Shown here: positions 50,087-63,506 of the stretch, piece by piece | Numbering within the stretch: the first letter of the stretch is position 1 | How the letters are laid out: every line of letters starts with the position of its first letter | Assembly: GCF_049306965.1 (NCBI RefSeq) | Contig: NC_133186.1 | Coordinates: forward strand, 29,855,001-29,919,000 | Source: Danio rerio | Lineage: Eukaryota; Chordata; Actinopteri; Cypriniformes; Danionidae | DNA length: 64,000 bases | Direction: 5' to 3' | The notes under the pieces: model-generated | What the model saw: only the letters and a program-made list of their open reading frames with translations | The model's database searches: none | What the model was told of the DNA's origin: nothing | Translations under genes and position numbers: made by a program

Positions 50087-50391
50087 ATGAAAGTTTTTCC
50101 AGAACTGAAAAATCCTGATTCCTGTCACCATTTACTCAACCTCCACTTGTTTCAAACTTACATGTTTCCCTCTTCTACGCCAACACAAATGAAGATATTT
50201 TGAGAAAGACAGTTAGGAACTGTTAGTCACTATTGACTTTAATAGTAATTTCCCCCAATTCTGGAACTCACTATTAACTTACTGGCTTCCAACAATTTTC
50301 AAAATGTCTTCATTTGTGTTCAGCAGGAATGCTAAACTTATGAAGACTTGGAACAACTTTAAGGTGATTACGTTTTAGGGTGAACTTTCAC
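50087..50391. repeat. foldback repeat, unit C
   Basis: Same as 40,337-40,641. Confidence 0.82.
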
Positions 50392-50402
50392 CAATAGTGG
50401 CA

Positions 50403-50403
<1 letters not shown>

Positions 50404-50482
<79 letters not shown>

Positions 50483-50706
50483 GAAGTCAGAATTATTAGC
50501 CTCCCTGTTTATTTTTTCCCCCAATTTCTGTTTACCAGAGAGCAGATTTTTTTCAACACATTTCTAAACATAATAGTTTTATAGTTTTTATGAAACTGAA
50601 TTCACAAACTGACACTTTTTACTCATTTTAACATTTGACTTGCCTTTGCTATGCTTTTAGCTAGAAGATTAATATTGCTAAAATGGAAGGAAAACTTCCT
50701 TTAACC
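50404..50706. repeat. (TA)n tract plus 'gttgaagtcagaattatt' fragment, unit C
   Basis: Six bp longer TA tract than B. This accounts for the offset changing from 9,750 to 9,756. Confidence 0.85.
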
Positions 50707-51477
50707 TTTAAGCAATGGCTTATGGAACTCCTACACCACCTGACCTTATGGAATATGATACTGTAATAGCTCGTACTGATTTGTTTTTACTCAACCTGTT
50801 TTAGATCACATAAAGAAGATGGACCCCTCAGTCATTTTAGAAGAGTAGAACCTTTCCTTGTTTTTTTTAACATTTAGTAACATATGTTTTACTTTTTTGC
50901 TTTACTATTTATTTGTATTTTATCTTAATATCACTTATATATTTTTATAGAACCTAAATGTATATGTCTGCGATGGGTTTTGTTTGTTTGTTGTGTATAA
51001 AAAAGAAAAAGTGAAAAGCTATTTGTACTGTGTGTTTCATATCTAATATGTTCAACAAAATTACTTTTGAATAAATAAAAAAACATTTGACTTTAATCAC
51101 AACATTAATAGGTGTTTTTTAAATTGGAAGCAGACGTTGTGTGCAAGCTGACTAAAATGTGTTGTGGTTAAACATAAGGGGTCACAGGTTTGTTCAGAAC
51201 AATTTAAGCAGCACAAATAATAAGATGCAACTAATATACTAATTGTGGAAAGCTACACATCCTTCTTTTTATCATTGACATAAAAAAAAAAACACCATAG
51301 TATTTCAATGTCTTACACAATTTTACACTGCCAGACCCATGCACTGGTAAATAATAGAAAGATTTATTTTAAAGGTTTTTTTTGTTTTCAACTTTAGTTG
51401 ATGTGTAATGTAGCTGTGTGAACATAAACAGCACCTCTGAATGGAATACACTGAAAGTTCAATGCAAAGAGAGACAT

Positions 51478-52162
51478 TAGCCTCTTTCACACAGTGATAC
51501 CGGTAAATATCTGGAAAATTTCTGGAACGACTTTATTGATAAGTTCAAAAAAGCGCTGTTCACACAGGTGAGGACGTTATGGAATTTTTCACACATCCAT
51601 TCCAAAATATCAGTAAATTCTGCTATCATAAACCAGAAATGACATCTAAACGGTGGCGCTTGTATTTGTAAACATTTGACTACATTACAAACACTGTGGA
51701 TGGATCAGTATTGTGAACAACTTCGATGAAACACTTTTGCATGTCGAGATGTACATGATATTTGTGTGTGTGTGTGCTGGCACTCACCGGCTGCTTTACG
51801 TGCACACGCGTCAGAGCTTAAAGGTAAACAAACAACTGCTTATCATAAGTATTTTATTAATATTTTTTACACAGTGGGCAATAAGAAGGAACATAGAAAT
51901 GTTATCTGACTGACATCTAGCAGCTAAATATGTCTGGAAGTATATTCACAGGCTTTTCTTCTCATAAACCGCGCAGACGTGAATGCATCTGAGTTTTCTC
52001 ATTGGCTAAAGTAGACGTATCACAACAGCAAGTTCTAGACGTGCACGCGCTCTTTCCGACTCTTCCCTCTGCGTTCACACAGCGCATTCCGGCAAATTAC
52101 TGTTAATATTACAACTTTATTTCTGTAATTTTCTGGAAAGGTCTGTATGTGTGAAAGGGCTA
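51478..52162. mobile_element. DNA transposon with 'tagcctctttcacac' ends, unit C
   Basis: Copy of 41,722-42,406. Confidence 0.65.
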
Positions 52163-52850
52163 TTGGCTTTTACAGACTTAGCTTGGCAAAGCCTACAGCG
52201 AGTGAAGTTTGGGGACTACAAAAAATACATTCGGGTTAATGATGTCATAAACCCTTAAGGTTACGCACATACACCCCGCGCAGTGAAGGGGCATGGCCAG
52301 AGGCGCTTTAATGTTATAACAAAAGTGCTTCCTTGTAATGTGGAGCAGATCTGCCAATCACAGCACATTATGTTCGCTGACCAATCAGAGCCTCATAAGG
52401 GCGGGTCTTAAGAGGAAGTGGGAAATATGAAAGTCATTTACATGTTAGCTGAGTAGCTGTACATAATCAAAGTAGAACATATGAAAAAATTATGTGATTT
52501 TTTACAAATGAAGCATGAGCACAAATGGCTTTGCATCTTATAAACACAACCAAGCCTTAAAAATACACCGTGGACCACCCCTTAAAAAGAATCTTGGTAT
52601 TAAAATCGATATTAGTTGCCACTTGGTTTAAAGCCAATTATACAAAAGAGACTGAAAACAAATAAAGATAACATAACAGGACATAAAGACTGTCATCCTA
52701 CATCCAATGTTATATCACACTATTTCATGAACTAGCTAAATAAAACAAATTCATTTTAAAATGACCAGTACTTGCCGACTAAATGTTTTTGTTCAACACA
52801 TAATTTATTAATTATCAATTAATTAATAAAAATAATTTAAAACTATTTAA

Positions 52851-53066
52851 GGGATGCACAGTGGGACAGTGGGTAGCACAATCGCCTCACAGCAAGAAGG
52901 TTGTTGGTTCAAGTCCTGGCTGGAACAGTTGGCATTTCTGCGTGGAGTTTGGATGTTCTCCCCATGTTCGTGTGAGTTTTCTCCGGGTGCTCCAGTTTGC
53001 CCCTTCTTGGTGTGAGGTGACAGCACTACCTACTGCGCCACCGCACTGCCACAGCCTGTACAGTTT
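52851..53066. mobile_element. C/D junction: DANA-DANA fusion
   Basis: Same fusion, base for base by eye, as 43,095-43,310, with the CC overlap at 53,002-53,003. Confidence 0.92.
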
Positions 53067-55503
53067 AAAATAATTTATTTACAGCTATTATATCTGCTTG
53101 TATTTATTAGCCTAAAAAGAATTTAAAGAAAATTATTTGATACATGTCACTTCTTTAGAGAAAGAGAAACAGAGAGCTTGTGATACTGACCTCAATTATT
53201 TTCCTTTGCAGATTTTAGCGTGCAAAGGTAACTCCAATATTCATTCATTAATTTTCTTTTCGGCTTAGTCCCTTTATTAATCCAGCGGAAAGTTCCTGTA
53301 GTGAGAAATCCTACAGTAGGAACTTTCCCAATGATTATTTGTTGTGGAGTTCAAGCCTTTCTGCAATGATGAGTTACACACAATGTCATTACAAAGTTCA
53401 TGCACATACACACAGTGAACACATGCACACACACAAACACACACACAGTGCACATGTTTAACTTTGCACTGTTTTTAAACTGCAAATGTGACATACAGGA
53501 TACATGTTAATATTCACCGCTGCATGGATATCCGTGATGTTACTGTACAAAATAAACCTGATTTAAACTCCACAATCCAGGATTGAAGCATCTTCTTTTA
53601 TAATTGTACTGACATGGAGCTGTGGTGATAAAGACGGTTTTCAAAATGTTTTAATCTTGTAAAACTCACTCTTAATCACATTTGATGATGATTGATGATC
53701 ACAGAGAACTGAACAGATCTTTTAATCCCAGTTGCTTTGCGCACATCCTGTCTTGTTGAAAAGATTAAATGCGTTACTAGAGACATGTTAATACGGAGCT
53801 GTCAATCAAATAATTGGGTGGAGAAAACCGCACTCCTACGTCACGTTGCAGTGGGCCTCAAAATGGGAGGGATTTGGATTCTATTTTAATGTTGGAAAAT
53901 TAACAAAAAGAGACTTATTGTCTTTGTATCACCCCGATATGACAGTGGAAAAATATCTAAACACAGTTCTGTCCAAACAGCTTTAAAAAGATGATTTTCA
54001 TCATAGATGCCCTTTAAAATTGCTGTCAGTAAAGTGATAGTTCAGCCAAAAATGAAAAATTCTTTTATCATTTACTCACCCGTAAACACGCTGTTTGCTA
54101 TTGATTGATGACATATGAATGGCATTTATTGCCCTGCTATCATGGCAAATTGAAAGCATGCATTGCTCGTGAATATATAAAGAAGAGAAAAGTAATGGTA
54201 AACATTATTGCATGAAATAGGGGAAGATAATCTGATCAAGCATTATAAAAATACAGGCTGATAAAAAAGAAGAGCTGCCAGTTTTGATTTTCCCAGTGAC
54301 TTTCAAAACCTTGAATTCTAGACTGACACCATGCACGATGGCACTACCGACGTCACGACAGGACAATAAATACATAAAAATGAATTGAAAAAAGAAAAAA
54401 ATTTTCTCTTAAAGACATAAGCTCACTAGCTAGATTATTGTTTTTATCTTTTATGAACGTTTTCAAAAAGTCATTCCCCATACAGTCAATTATATTTTTT
54501 CCTGGCCAAAAAGTATTTGAAATGTAAATTGTATTTGTGCTGTTCGATAAAATACATTTCGGAAGTCTTTGAACATATATATGATGTATGTTTAAGTAGA
54601 CTATGTTGATTGGTTGATGTGGAAATAATGATTTTCTTAATGTTACATGAATGTATCTTTTAGGATTGAAATATATGGAGGATAAAATATATTTTAAATG
54701 TTAAAAATGGTCTATGCATTTGTAGAAAATGCATTTTTCAATTTGTTGTTAAATTTATTGAGCAAATATACTTTTTGGCCATTTTTTATTTTGAAATATT
54801 CATGAAAATATAAATGTTTACTATATGAGACAGAAGCCTACAACATCTCAGCAGACAATAATCTGGAGGACCGCCAAATTATTATTATTATTATTTTCTT
54901 TTTTTTCTTTTTTGCAGCACAAATTCACACTACTCAAACATGTTTTAATATTTTATGGTGAACAAATATTGACAAAAAAAGTGCCCTGTGTTTGTCAACG
55001 GCATAAACCCCTACAGCAGAATAGAAGATACAGGATTTCTACATCTCTGAAGGGAGCTGCTGATCATAACTTTATTTATAAAGCTTTAATATAAACTTTA
55101 TGTAAGCAACACTATTCACATTTTGACACCAGCAGACAAGCTAATCTAGTGCAAATCACAACATCGAATTATTAATTAAACCACAATTAAAAACATGTGA
55201 GAGGATTAATTGTCAACTGCTTTTGCAAAGTAGGTGAATATTAAACAAACACATATTACCAGATCGCCTCTATCAGAATAAAAGGAGAGAAAGCATGAAA
55301 ATAAAAAAGGTGAAAGAAATGACGAGGACAGTATTTGAGTTTTACAATGTTTATTTACAATTCAACAACAATCAAAAACATCCCTTCACCCGTTTATATG
55401 ACGAACTCCACCACACCACACCCCACATCCTCCTCTTCCTCCTTCTTCAATTTCTCTACATCCTTCTTGACATTCTCCTCCTCATTTATCATGTCCCATT
55501 TCG

Positions 55504-57781
55504 TTATTTTACTTTTCTTCCCTCCTGTCTCTTCTTCTTTGACTTCTCTTTCTCAATCCTTTTCTCCTTCTTTGACTTCTCTTTCTCAATCCTTTTCTCC
55601 TTCTTTTCCTTCGTCATCTCTTTCTTTCCATATCTCTGCCTCCTCCATCTCTTGTTCTTCCACTTTTCTTCCTGAATTCTCCTTTTCTCCATCTCACTCA
55701 TCTCCTCTTCTTCCTCAATTCTATTGTCCTCCTCCTCCTCCTCGGTGTTCACCACCGCCATCTTCTTCTCCACCATCTCAGTTGTATCCATTTCCTCCTC
55801 CTCCTTCTCATTCAAGGTAGTTTTCTTCTCCTCCTCTACCATTGCCTCCTCTTTCTTTTTGTTCCTTCCTCTCCTCCCTCGTCTAGTCTTCCTTTTCTTT
55901 TTCTCCACCATTTTCACCTCCTCCTCTTTCTCAACTTTCTCCTCTTCCTCCTGCATGATCTCCTCTTGATCATCTGTTAAAAGAGAAATGATTGCAGTTT
56001 ACACATTCAGAGAGTGTTAAACACCAGGTGAGGGAAAATAATACAATTTATTAATAACATTACAGACAAATATTTGTATAGACATAAATATGATGATTTA
56101 CCAGTGGTTTGGTCTGCTGGAATGGAGGGTGATTTTGACTCTGAATTTTTCTCCTCCTCCACCTCCACCACCATTATGTTCTCATTTTCCTTCTTTTCCT
56201 CCTCCTCCACATCTGTCAGGGAGACGTTAAACTCCAGGTAAGACCAGGTAATAAAAATACAATTTATTTAAAGCATTAAAGTCTATTATTTAGCATCATA
56301 ACCTGTATCTGTTGAATCACCCAGAGTGAAGCAGAACAACGCTTTAAAAAAGGAGCCGATCCGGCACCTTTTCTTCTTTCTCTCCTCTTTCTTCCTCTTT
56401 TTCTCCTCTTTCTCCTTCCTTTTCTCCTCCTTCTGCCTCTTTTTCTCCTCCATCTCTAAATCAACTGAAGTTTACAGAAAGTCAATTTTTGTAGTTATAC
56501 TTTTTTTCTTAAAACAAGTTGTGTTTCTCTTTTAGTGTGTCACAGTGATGATCAATCTACAGGTTATTTAGTGCAGTAACACATCCTTAAGTTTGTATTG
56601 TCTGAGTATTTTAGTTTAAAAGTAAATCCGGTTTAAATGGCAAGTGGGGATGAAAGTAACACTGTTATTAATGTCCCACTGCTAATAACTTGTTTTTCAC
56701 TTCCATCCATTTGATCAAATAAAGGTATACTGCCAATAATGATTAAACATATTCTAAATAAGCACATTTCATATTGTTGGGTTACTTTTGAAACATTTGA
56801 TGGAACCCAATTGCAAAATGAACATGCAATTTAATATGTTTTTTGCAAAGATAAAGAACAAAATATGCTGCAGTTAACATATTCCCAATGTCAGATATTA
56901 TTAAAATAAACAAGATTAAGCTATTAAATCTAGCATAGAGGAGCGTGAGGCACAAAGTAATGTGGGGCAAAATGTAACAGAGTTTTAAGGTATTTTCTCA
57001 GGGTTATTTAACCATGGCATGCTTTCAAGGTTTTCACCACAATGTCGGCAGACGCCTTGTTGTCAATAAATAGTTTTGCCGAAAATTGTGATGAGAAACA
57101 GCAAAATCTATTTTTGCAGCATAAAATATATATTTTTTTATAGTCAATATTTTTTATATTTTAAAAAAGTAAGTAAAATCTTTTATTGCTGTGATCACTG
57201 TTTTTTTAGGTTAAAAGATTAAACCATTTTGAAAGGTGTAAAAAAACAGTGACTGCTAGCCAGTTTAGAGGAAAACACGACACAGATGAGTTAGTTGTAA
57301 CAGGGTGTTACAAATAGGCCACACACTGTTGGACAACAATTAAACAAACAACATAATGGCTGAGTTTTGAGTGTAATGTTGAGAACTTCTCAAATAATAA
57401 ATATTTTCATAGAAAATATTTTTAATAGATTTTTTTTTACTGCCAACAATGAAAAAAAGGCATTGTATAATAATAATAATAATGCAAATAAATACAAATG
57501 TGTTTATCCAATAGATTAATACATAAATAAACACACTGTGTTAGATTTAGTTCTACACAATTTAAAGTAACCTTGATTTAAATTAATTGTGTGAAATCTG
57601 CCTTTTTAACCATGTACAACTAACCCATGTGTTACAACTTGCCAAACAGGTGGGGTAAACAGTAACATTTTTACTCTACTATTTTTACTATATTGTTTAG
57701 TCCCTGCTCTCCACACACTATTTACTCACCCTCAAGTGTTTCCTTCATGGGGTTCTTTCGTCTGAAGAATAAACAAGACAT
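55504..57781 (-). CDS. lysine/glutamate-rich four-exon gene, copy D (261 aa)
   Basis: Coding exons (minus): 57,781-57,730; 56,455-56,303; 56,212-56,102; 55,973-55,504. Splice sites as in A. It has the doubled SKKEKRIEKEK repeat and EKRRIQ as in A, but LNEK, DNRIE and KRQEG as in B and C. Exon 2 lacks the K to N change of B/C. Open throughout. Function unknown. Confidence 0.68.
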
Positions 57782-59170
57782 TTTGATATAACAATTGCTA
57801 TCCGTTGTGAAATATCGACCAACCGCCACTTCTACAAACCAACAAAAAAATTATCTGAGCTGCACAGCTTAAAGTATTCCATTGGAACGCGTTCTAAATG
57901 ACGATCATCTACTGTAACTATGGTAACAAGACACCGCAAACGCCACAAAATTGAGTGCAAATATTGTTACATGTACGAAGCCATATTAACAGAATAAAAG
58001 CAGGTTTAAGTGTTATAAAGCACGTTAATTATAATTTGACAATTTGATAACTTGAGCCTGTCCCTCGGCCCTGGAGTGCCACTGTCCTGCAGATTTCCGC
58101 TTCAATTTGTCTGACGTGGAAATATGAATAAGATCTGAATTAGTGTTTAATTGGATCGGCCATGGCCACCCCTGTGTAAACTCTGGCCAATATGACTTTG
58201 CTGTTGATATCTTTTTTTTTAAATGTACTTGTGTAAATTCGCAATATTTCAATAAATAAATAAAACAAATAAATAAATAAATGCAGCCACTAAAATATTG
58301 TGGATTGATTGGTGCCACTGACGTAGCTGATTTGCTGCCCCTCCCCGATCCTCGTTGACAGCACGCACACACCTTCAATAGATAACAAAGGCAATTTATT
58401 ACATCAGGGTACATTAATAGAAGAATCTGTATTAATAATAATATTGTGGCTCAAAAAGGAATAAGGATAAATGTTATTATTAGGGTCTGTAGTGAGTGTG
58501 TGTGTGTGTGTAATAATGTCTTTTGTTCAGTTTATTAATTTATTTTTATTATTAATTCATTATTCTTCATTAATTTTAGACATGGCATATAGCCTATACT
58601 GTATGCTGTACAATGAAAGTATGTGGGAAATAACTGAAAAGATGATTATACATATAAAGTGTTTTTAAACAAAATATTGATGTTTATTTGGTTTTGCTGA
58701 ATTATTTCATTTGGAATATTTTAGGAGTGATTAATTAAATTAATTAAAACCACATTATTTCATTTACCAATAACAAAAATATTTTAAATTGTAAATATTT
58801 AAATTGTTTTTTGTGTGTGCCACCCCAAGATGTGGTGTGGCCTCTTCTGACCACCCCTAAAAAGAAATTCTGGGTGCACCACTGCATCCAGGACCAGGTT
58901 TGACATCCCAGACCGTAGCCTGATAAAATGTCAACTTTTTCAAGCCACACGTGGTTCCTCTGATGGCGGGGAATATAAGGTTAAAGTTCATTTTCACAAA
59001 AATACCACAGTATAGCCAATTATGTGTTGTGTTTTTTTCCTGTAACTGTTAAGATTTTTGATACAATTACCTGGTGCAATGCGGTACTCGTCGGGGTTTG
59101 GGAACAAATGAATCGCTAACCAAGTCATCTGGGAATTGTTGGGATCATTAGGTAAAAATAAATGTGTATT

Positions 59171-59538
59171 GGGCTGCACTGTGGCGCAGTGGATAGCACG
59201 TTCGCCTCAAAGCAAAAAAGTCGCTGGTTCAAGCCTCGGCTGGGTCAGTTGGCTTTTCTGTGTGAAGTTTCTGTATGTTCTCCTTGTGTTCGTGTGTGTT
59301 TCCTCCGGGTGCTCTAGTTACCCCCACAAGTCCAAAGCCCTGCGTTATAGATGAATTGGGGTAAGCTAAATTGTCCATAGTGTATGTGTGTGAATGAGTG
59401 TGTATGAATGTTTCCAGTAATGGAATGCAGCTGGAAGAGCATCCGCTGCGTAAAACATATGCTGGATAAGTTTGCGGTTCATTCCGCTATGGCGACTCCA
59501 GATTAATAAAGGGACTAAGCCGAAAAGAAAATGAATGA
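59171..59538 (+). mobile_element. DANA-type SINE, unit D
   Basis: Copy of 29,184; keeps gctggataagtttgcggttc as in A. Confidence 0.93.
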
Positions 59539-59887
59539 TAATTATATTTTAAGACAATAAAAGTGTTTTTGACCTTGCATGCATATCAGCCTGTTGTTGG
59601 AGACCCCTATAACCAAAATATGTCCTTTTATAATGCAAAATAGGGGCTCTTTAATGCAGTATTTCTTGTCCGGTCTGAGACCCCCTCTTATATCTATCAG
59701 GCAGTGAAGATCGCTGCATTTTAAAGAAATCAGAACTTAAACGTGATGATTTTATAACAGAAAGACAGTTCAGCGGATGCACCGAGGCTGGCTAGATGAA
59801 ATTTAAACATGTGCATATACCCCATTGGATTTGTTTTTATTTCAAATAGCTTATATAATATAATGTATTACAATCAGAATACTTAAA

Positions 59888-60190
59888 ATTAAAGTTTTTC
59901 CAGAACTGAAAAATCCTGATTCCTGTCACCATTTACTCAACCTCCACTTGTTTCAAACTTACATGTTTCCCTCTTCTACGCCAACACAAATGAAGATATT
60001 TTGAGAAAGATAGTTGGGAACTGTTAGTCACTATTGTCTTTAATAGTAATTTCCCCCAATTCTGGAACTCACTATTAACTTACTGGCTTCCAACAATTTT
60101 CAAAATGTCTTCATTTGTGTTCAGCAGGAATGCTAAACTTATGAAGACTTGGAACAACTTTAAGGTGATTACGTTATAGGGTGAACTTTC
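59888..60190. repeat. foldback repeat, unit D
   Basis: Copy of 29,871-30,175. Confidence 0.8.
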
Positions 60191-60220
60191 ACCAATAATG
60201 GCAAGATTTGCCGTGTTGTT

Positions 60221-60379
60221 ACACTCAAAAAAATATACTTTTTTTTTTACTTGTTCGAACTATTTATTTAAAATTAGCTGAAACAACACAATTCTTGAGA
60301 TTTCATTGGAACAACTTAACTTAATCGATATGTGTTGGGACAACATGAATGAATTGTGTGGAACCCTGCATTTGTTACA

Positions 60380-60380
<1 letters not shown>
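60221..60380. mobile_element. TA-flanked MITE, unit D, internally deleted
   Basis: Same element as 30,203-30,406 without about 44 bp in the middle. It is followed by (TA)n with no LTR-like insertion. Confidence 0.72.
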
Positions 60381-60455
<75 letters not shown>

Positions 60456-60680
60456 GAAGTCAGAATAATTAGCCTCCCTGTTTAATTTTTCCCCCAATTT
60501 CTGTTTACCAGAGAGCAGATTTTTTTCAACACATTTCTAAACATAATAGTTTTATAGTTTATAGTTTTATGAAACTGAATTCACAAACTGACACTTTTTA
60601 TTCATTTTAACATTTGACTTGCCTTTGCTATGCTTTTAGCTAGAAGATTAATATTGCTGAAATGGAAGGAAAACTTCCTT
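60381..60680. repeat. (TA)n tract plus 'gttgaagtcagaataatt' fragment, unit D
   Basis: About 36 TA units, uninterrupted: the empty-site state for the insertion seen in A. Confidence 0.88.
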
Positions 60681-62342
60681 TAAGCAATGGCTTATAGGAA
60701 TATGATACTGTAAGAGCTCGTACTGATTTGTTTTTACTCAACCTGTTTTAGATCACATAAAAAAGATGGACCCCTCAGTCATTTTAGAAGAGTAGAACCT
60801 TTCCTTGTTTTTTATTTTATTTTATTATTTTTATTTTTTCTTCCCTCATATATGAGAGTAACATATGTTTTACTTTATTGCTTTACTATTTAATTGTATT
60901 TTATCTTAATATCACTTATATATTTTTATAGAACCTAAATGTATATGTCTGTGATGGGTTTTGTTTGTTTGTTGTGTATAAAAAAGAAAAAGTGAAAAGC
61001 TATTTGTACTGTGTGTTTCATATCTAATATGTTCAACAAAATTACTTTTGAATAAATAAAAAAAACATTTGACTTTAATCACAACATTAATAGGTGTTTT
61101 TTTAAATTGGAAGCAGACGTTGTGTGCAAGCTGACTAAAATGTGTTGTGGTTAAAAATAAGGGGTCACAGGTTTGTTCAGAACAATTTAAGCAGCACAAA
61201 TAATAAGATGCAACTAATATACTAATTGTGGAAAGCTACACATCTTTTTTTTATCATTGACATAAAAAAACACCAAAGTATTTCAAGGTCTTACACATTT
61301 TCACACTGCCAGACCCATGCACTGGTAAATAATAGAAAGATTTTTTTAAAGGTTTTTTTTTTGTTTTTAACTTTAGCTGATGTGTAATGTAGCTGTGTGA
61401 ACATAAACAGCACCTCTGAATGGAATACACTGAAAGTTCAATGCAAAGAGAAATGTTATCTGACTGACATCTAGCAGCTAAAAGTGTCTGGAAGTATATT
61501 TACAGGCTTTTCTTCTCATAAACCGCGCAGACGTGAATGCATCTGACTGTTCTGATTGGCTAAAGTACACGTCAGCACGCGCTCTTTCCTGCAATCTTCC
61601 CTCTACGTTCACACAGCACAGCATTCCGGCAAATTACTGTTAATATTACAACTTCTATTTCCGTAATTTTCTGGAAGGGTCTGTATGTGTGAAAGGGGCT
61701 ATTGGATTTTACAGACTTAGCTTGGCAAAGCCTACAGCGAGTGAAGTTTGGGGACTACAAAAAATACATTCGGGTTAATGAAAACCCTTCAGGTTTTGCC
61801 CATACACCCTGCGCAGTGAAGGGGCATGGCCAGAGGCGCTGTAATGTTATAACAAAAGTGCTTCCTTGTGATTTGGAGCTGATCTGCCAATCACAGCACA
61901 TTATGTTCGCTGACCAATCAGAGCCTCTTAAGGGCGGGTCTTCAGAGGAAGTGGGAAATACGACAGTCGTTTTCATGTTAGCTGAGTAGCTGTACATAAT
62001 CAAAGTAGAAAACGGGATTTTCTACAAATGAAGCATGAGCACAAATGGCTTTGCATCTTACAAACACAACCAAGCCTTAAAAGTACAATGTGGACCACCC
62101 CTTTAAATGAATCTTGGTATTAAAATCGATATTAGTTGCCACTTGGTTTAAAGCCAATTATACAAAAGAGACTGAAAACAAATAAAGATAACAACAACAT
62201 GACATAAAGACTGTCATCCTACATCCAATGTTATATCACACTATTTCATGAACTAGCTAAATAAAACAAATTCATTTTAAAATGACCGGTACTTGACTAC
62301 TAAATGTTTTTGTTCAACACATAATTTATTAAAACTATTTAA
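60681..62342. other. right part of unit D: repeat fragments, no gene
   Basis: Aligns to 40,950-43,094. It carries a deletion at about 61,449 that removed the left end of the 'tagcctctttcacac' element, and an AT-rich replacement near 60,810-60,860. Confidence 0.6.
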
Positions 62343-62895
62343 GGGGCGTCACAGTGGCACAGTGGGTAGCACAATCGACTCACAGCAAGAAGGTTGCTGG
62401 TTCAAGTCCCGGCTGCAACAGTTGGCATTTTTGCATGGAGTTTGCATGTTCTCCCCATGTTCGTGTGGGTTTTCTCCGGGTGCTCCGGTTTGCCCCACAG
62501 TCCAAAGACATGCGCTATAGGTGAATAATAAAGGGACTAATTAATAAAGGGACTAAGGGTATTCTTCTGTCTTATGTAAAAGTAAGTGTATAGTCTTAGA
62601 CACATATACAGTTAAGTATTAAGTACATGCATAGTTAAGTATATTTATAGCATATGCATAGCTATTTACTGGTCTGCTATATTAGTTACGTACAGGTTTA
62701 AAATAGCTCTTACTTCCAGTGTTATGTTCAAAAGTTTGATGATGTGATGTTTATTTATGTAGCACCGTGATCCTGCGAGACAAGACATTATGTTCCACTG
62801 TGTGTCCACACCTTACAGTAAAGCCTCCACTTGACTTGAACTTCAAATGAGTAGTTTAAAAAGGCACAACGTTACTAATTAATAAAGGGACTAAG
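62343..62895 (+). mobile_element. DANA-type SINE, internally deleted and interrupted
   Basis: The head and first body part run to 62,525 (acatgcgctataggtgaat), then jump straight to the tail aataaagggacta. A 22-bp direct repeat of tail sequence lies at 62,536-62,557 and 62,874-62,895, with 316 bp between. Confidence 0.82.
62558..62873 (+). mobile_element. retroposon-like insert in the DANA tail
   Basis: Contains tttatttatgtagcaccgtg, cgagacaagacattatgttc and agtaaagcctccacttgact, resembling the 3' end of a fish LINE or SINE with a 'ttgact' tail. Bounded by the 22-bp direct repeat. Confidence 0.5.
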
Positions 62896-63296
62896 CCACA
62901 GTAAAATGAATAGTGCATTAAAATAAAAATAGTATTTTAAAATATAAGTTTATTTCAACTGTTTACTTATTTATTTGTAATTTAAATCTATTATGTGAGA
63001 ATACCATTTCATTTTTTGTGAAGTCAATGAGCTCATGGGATGTTCCCTAAATCCAAATATAAATACGGATCCGTCACAAAGTAAACATTGTGTCGGTGTG
63101 GTTTGTACTGCGGCACAAGAAAAGGAGGATCTTGAAACTCTGTGAGGAATTACCCTTCAGCGTCAAATATTTAGACATATATTAAGCAATTATACCAAGA
63201 AAAGATTGCTGCAAAAAGCAACTCTTGCCTCAGAAGGAAAGATGTCCATTAGCAAGTGTGGCTTTCATTTAAGCATTCAATCACCACACAGGAATA
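62896..63296. other. noncoding, nothing recognised
   Basis: No exon or repeat terminus supported. Confidence 0.45.
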
Positions 63297-63380
63297 TAAT
63301 ATAATATAATATAATATAATATAATATAATATAATATAATATAATATAATATAATATAATATAATATAATATAATATAAT
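63297..63380. repeat. (ATAAT)n pentanucleotide tract
   Basis: About 16 perfect units. Confidence 0.95.
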
Positions 63381-63384
63381 ACAT

Positions 63385-63506
63385 TTCCCAGAGATGGGTT
63401 GCGCTGCGAAAAAACTTGCTGGATAAGTTGGTGGTTCATTCCACTGTGGCGACCCGGAATAAATTAAAGGGACTAAGCCGACAAGAAATTGAATGAATGA
63501 ATGATA
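63385..63506 (+). mobile_element. DANA 3' fragment
   Basis: cccagagatgggttgcgctg, then ggataagttggtggttcatt and gggactaagccgacaagaaa, followed by (GAAT)n. Only the last third of the SINE is present, with pentamer tracts on both sides. Confidence 0.88.

Larger units (their letters stand above)
43248..53003. repeat. tandem unit C (9,756 bp), chimeric
   Basis: Left of about 45,812 it matches D (+9,756) including private changes such as ttactagagacatg, gtggaaaaatatc and gatgacatatgaatg. Right of about 45,274 it matches B (-9,750), including the missing 33 bp in exon 4 and the missing MITE. In the overlap B, C and D are alike. Confidence 0.95.
53004..62496. repeat. tandem unit D (about 9.5 kb)
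   Basis: The last unit runs into the intact right partner DANA. Its left part is like C. Its right part differs from B/C about every 100 bp and shares several states with A: the doubled 33-bp repeat in exon 4, the retained MITE, ctggataagtttg. Confidence 0.95.

Noticed and set aside
61702-61989. 95-codon plus frame in unit D
   Set aside because: Interrupted in B and C, and lies in a dispersed DNA-element sequence.
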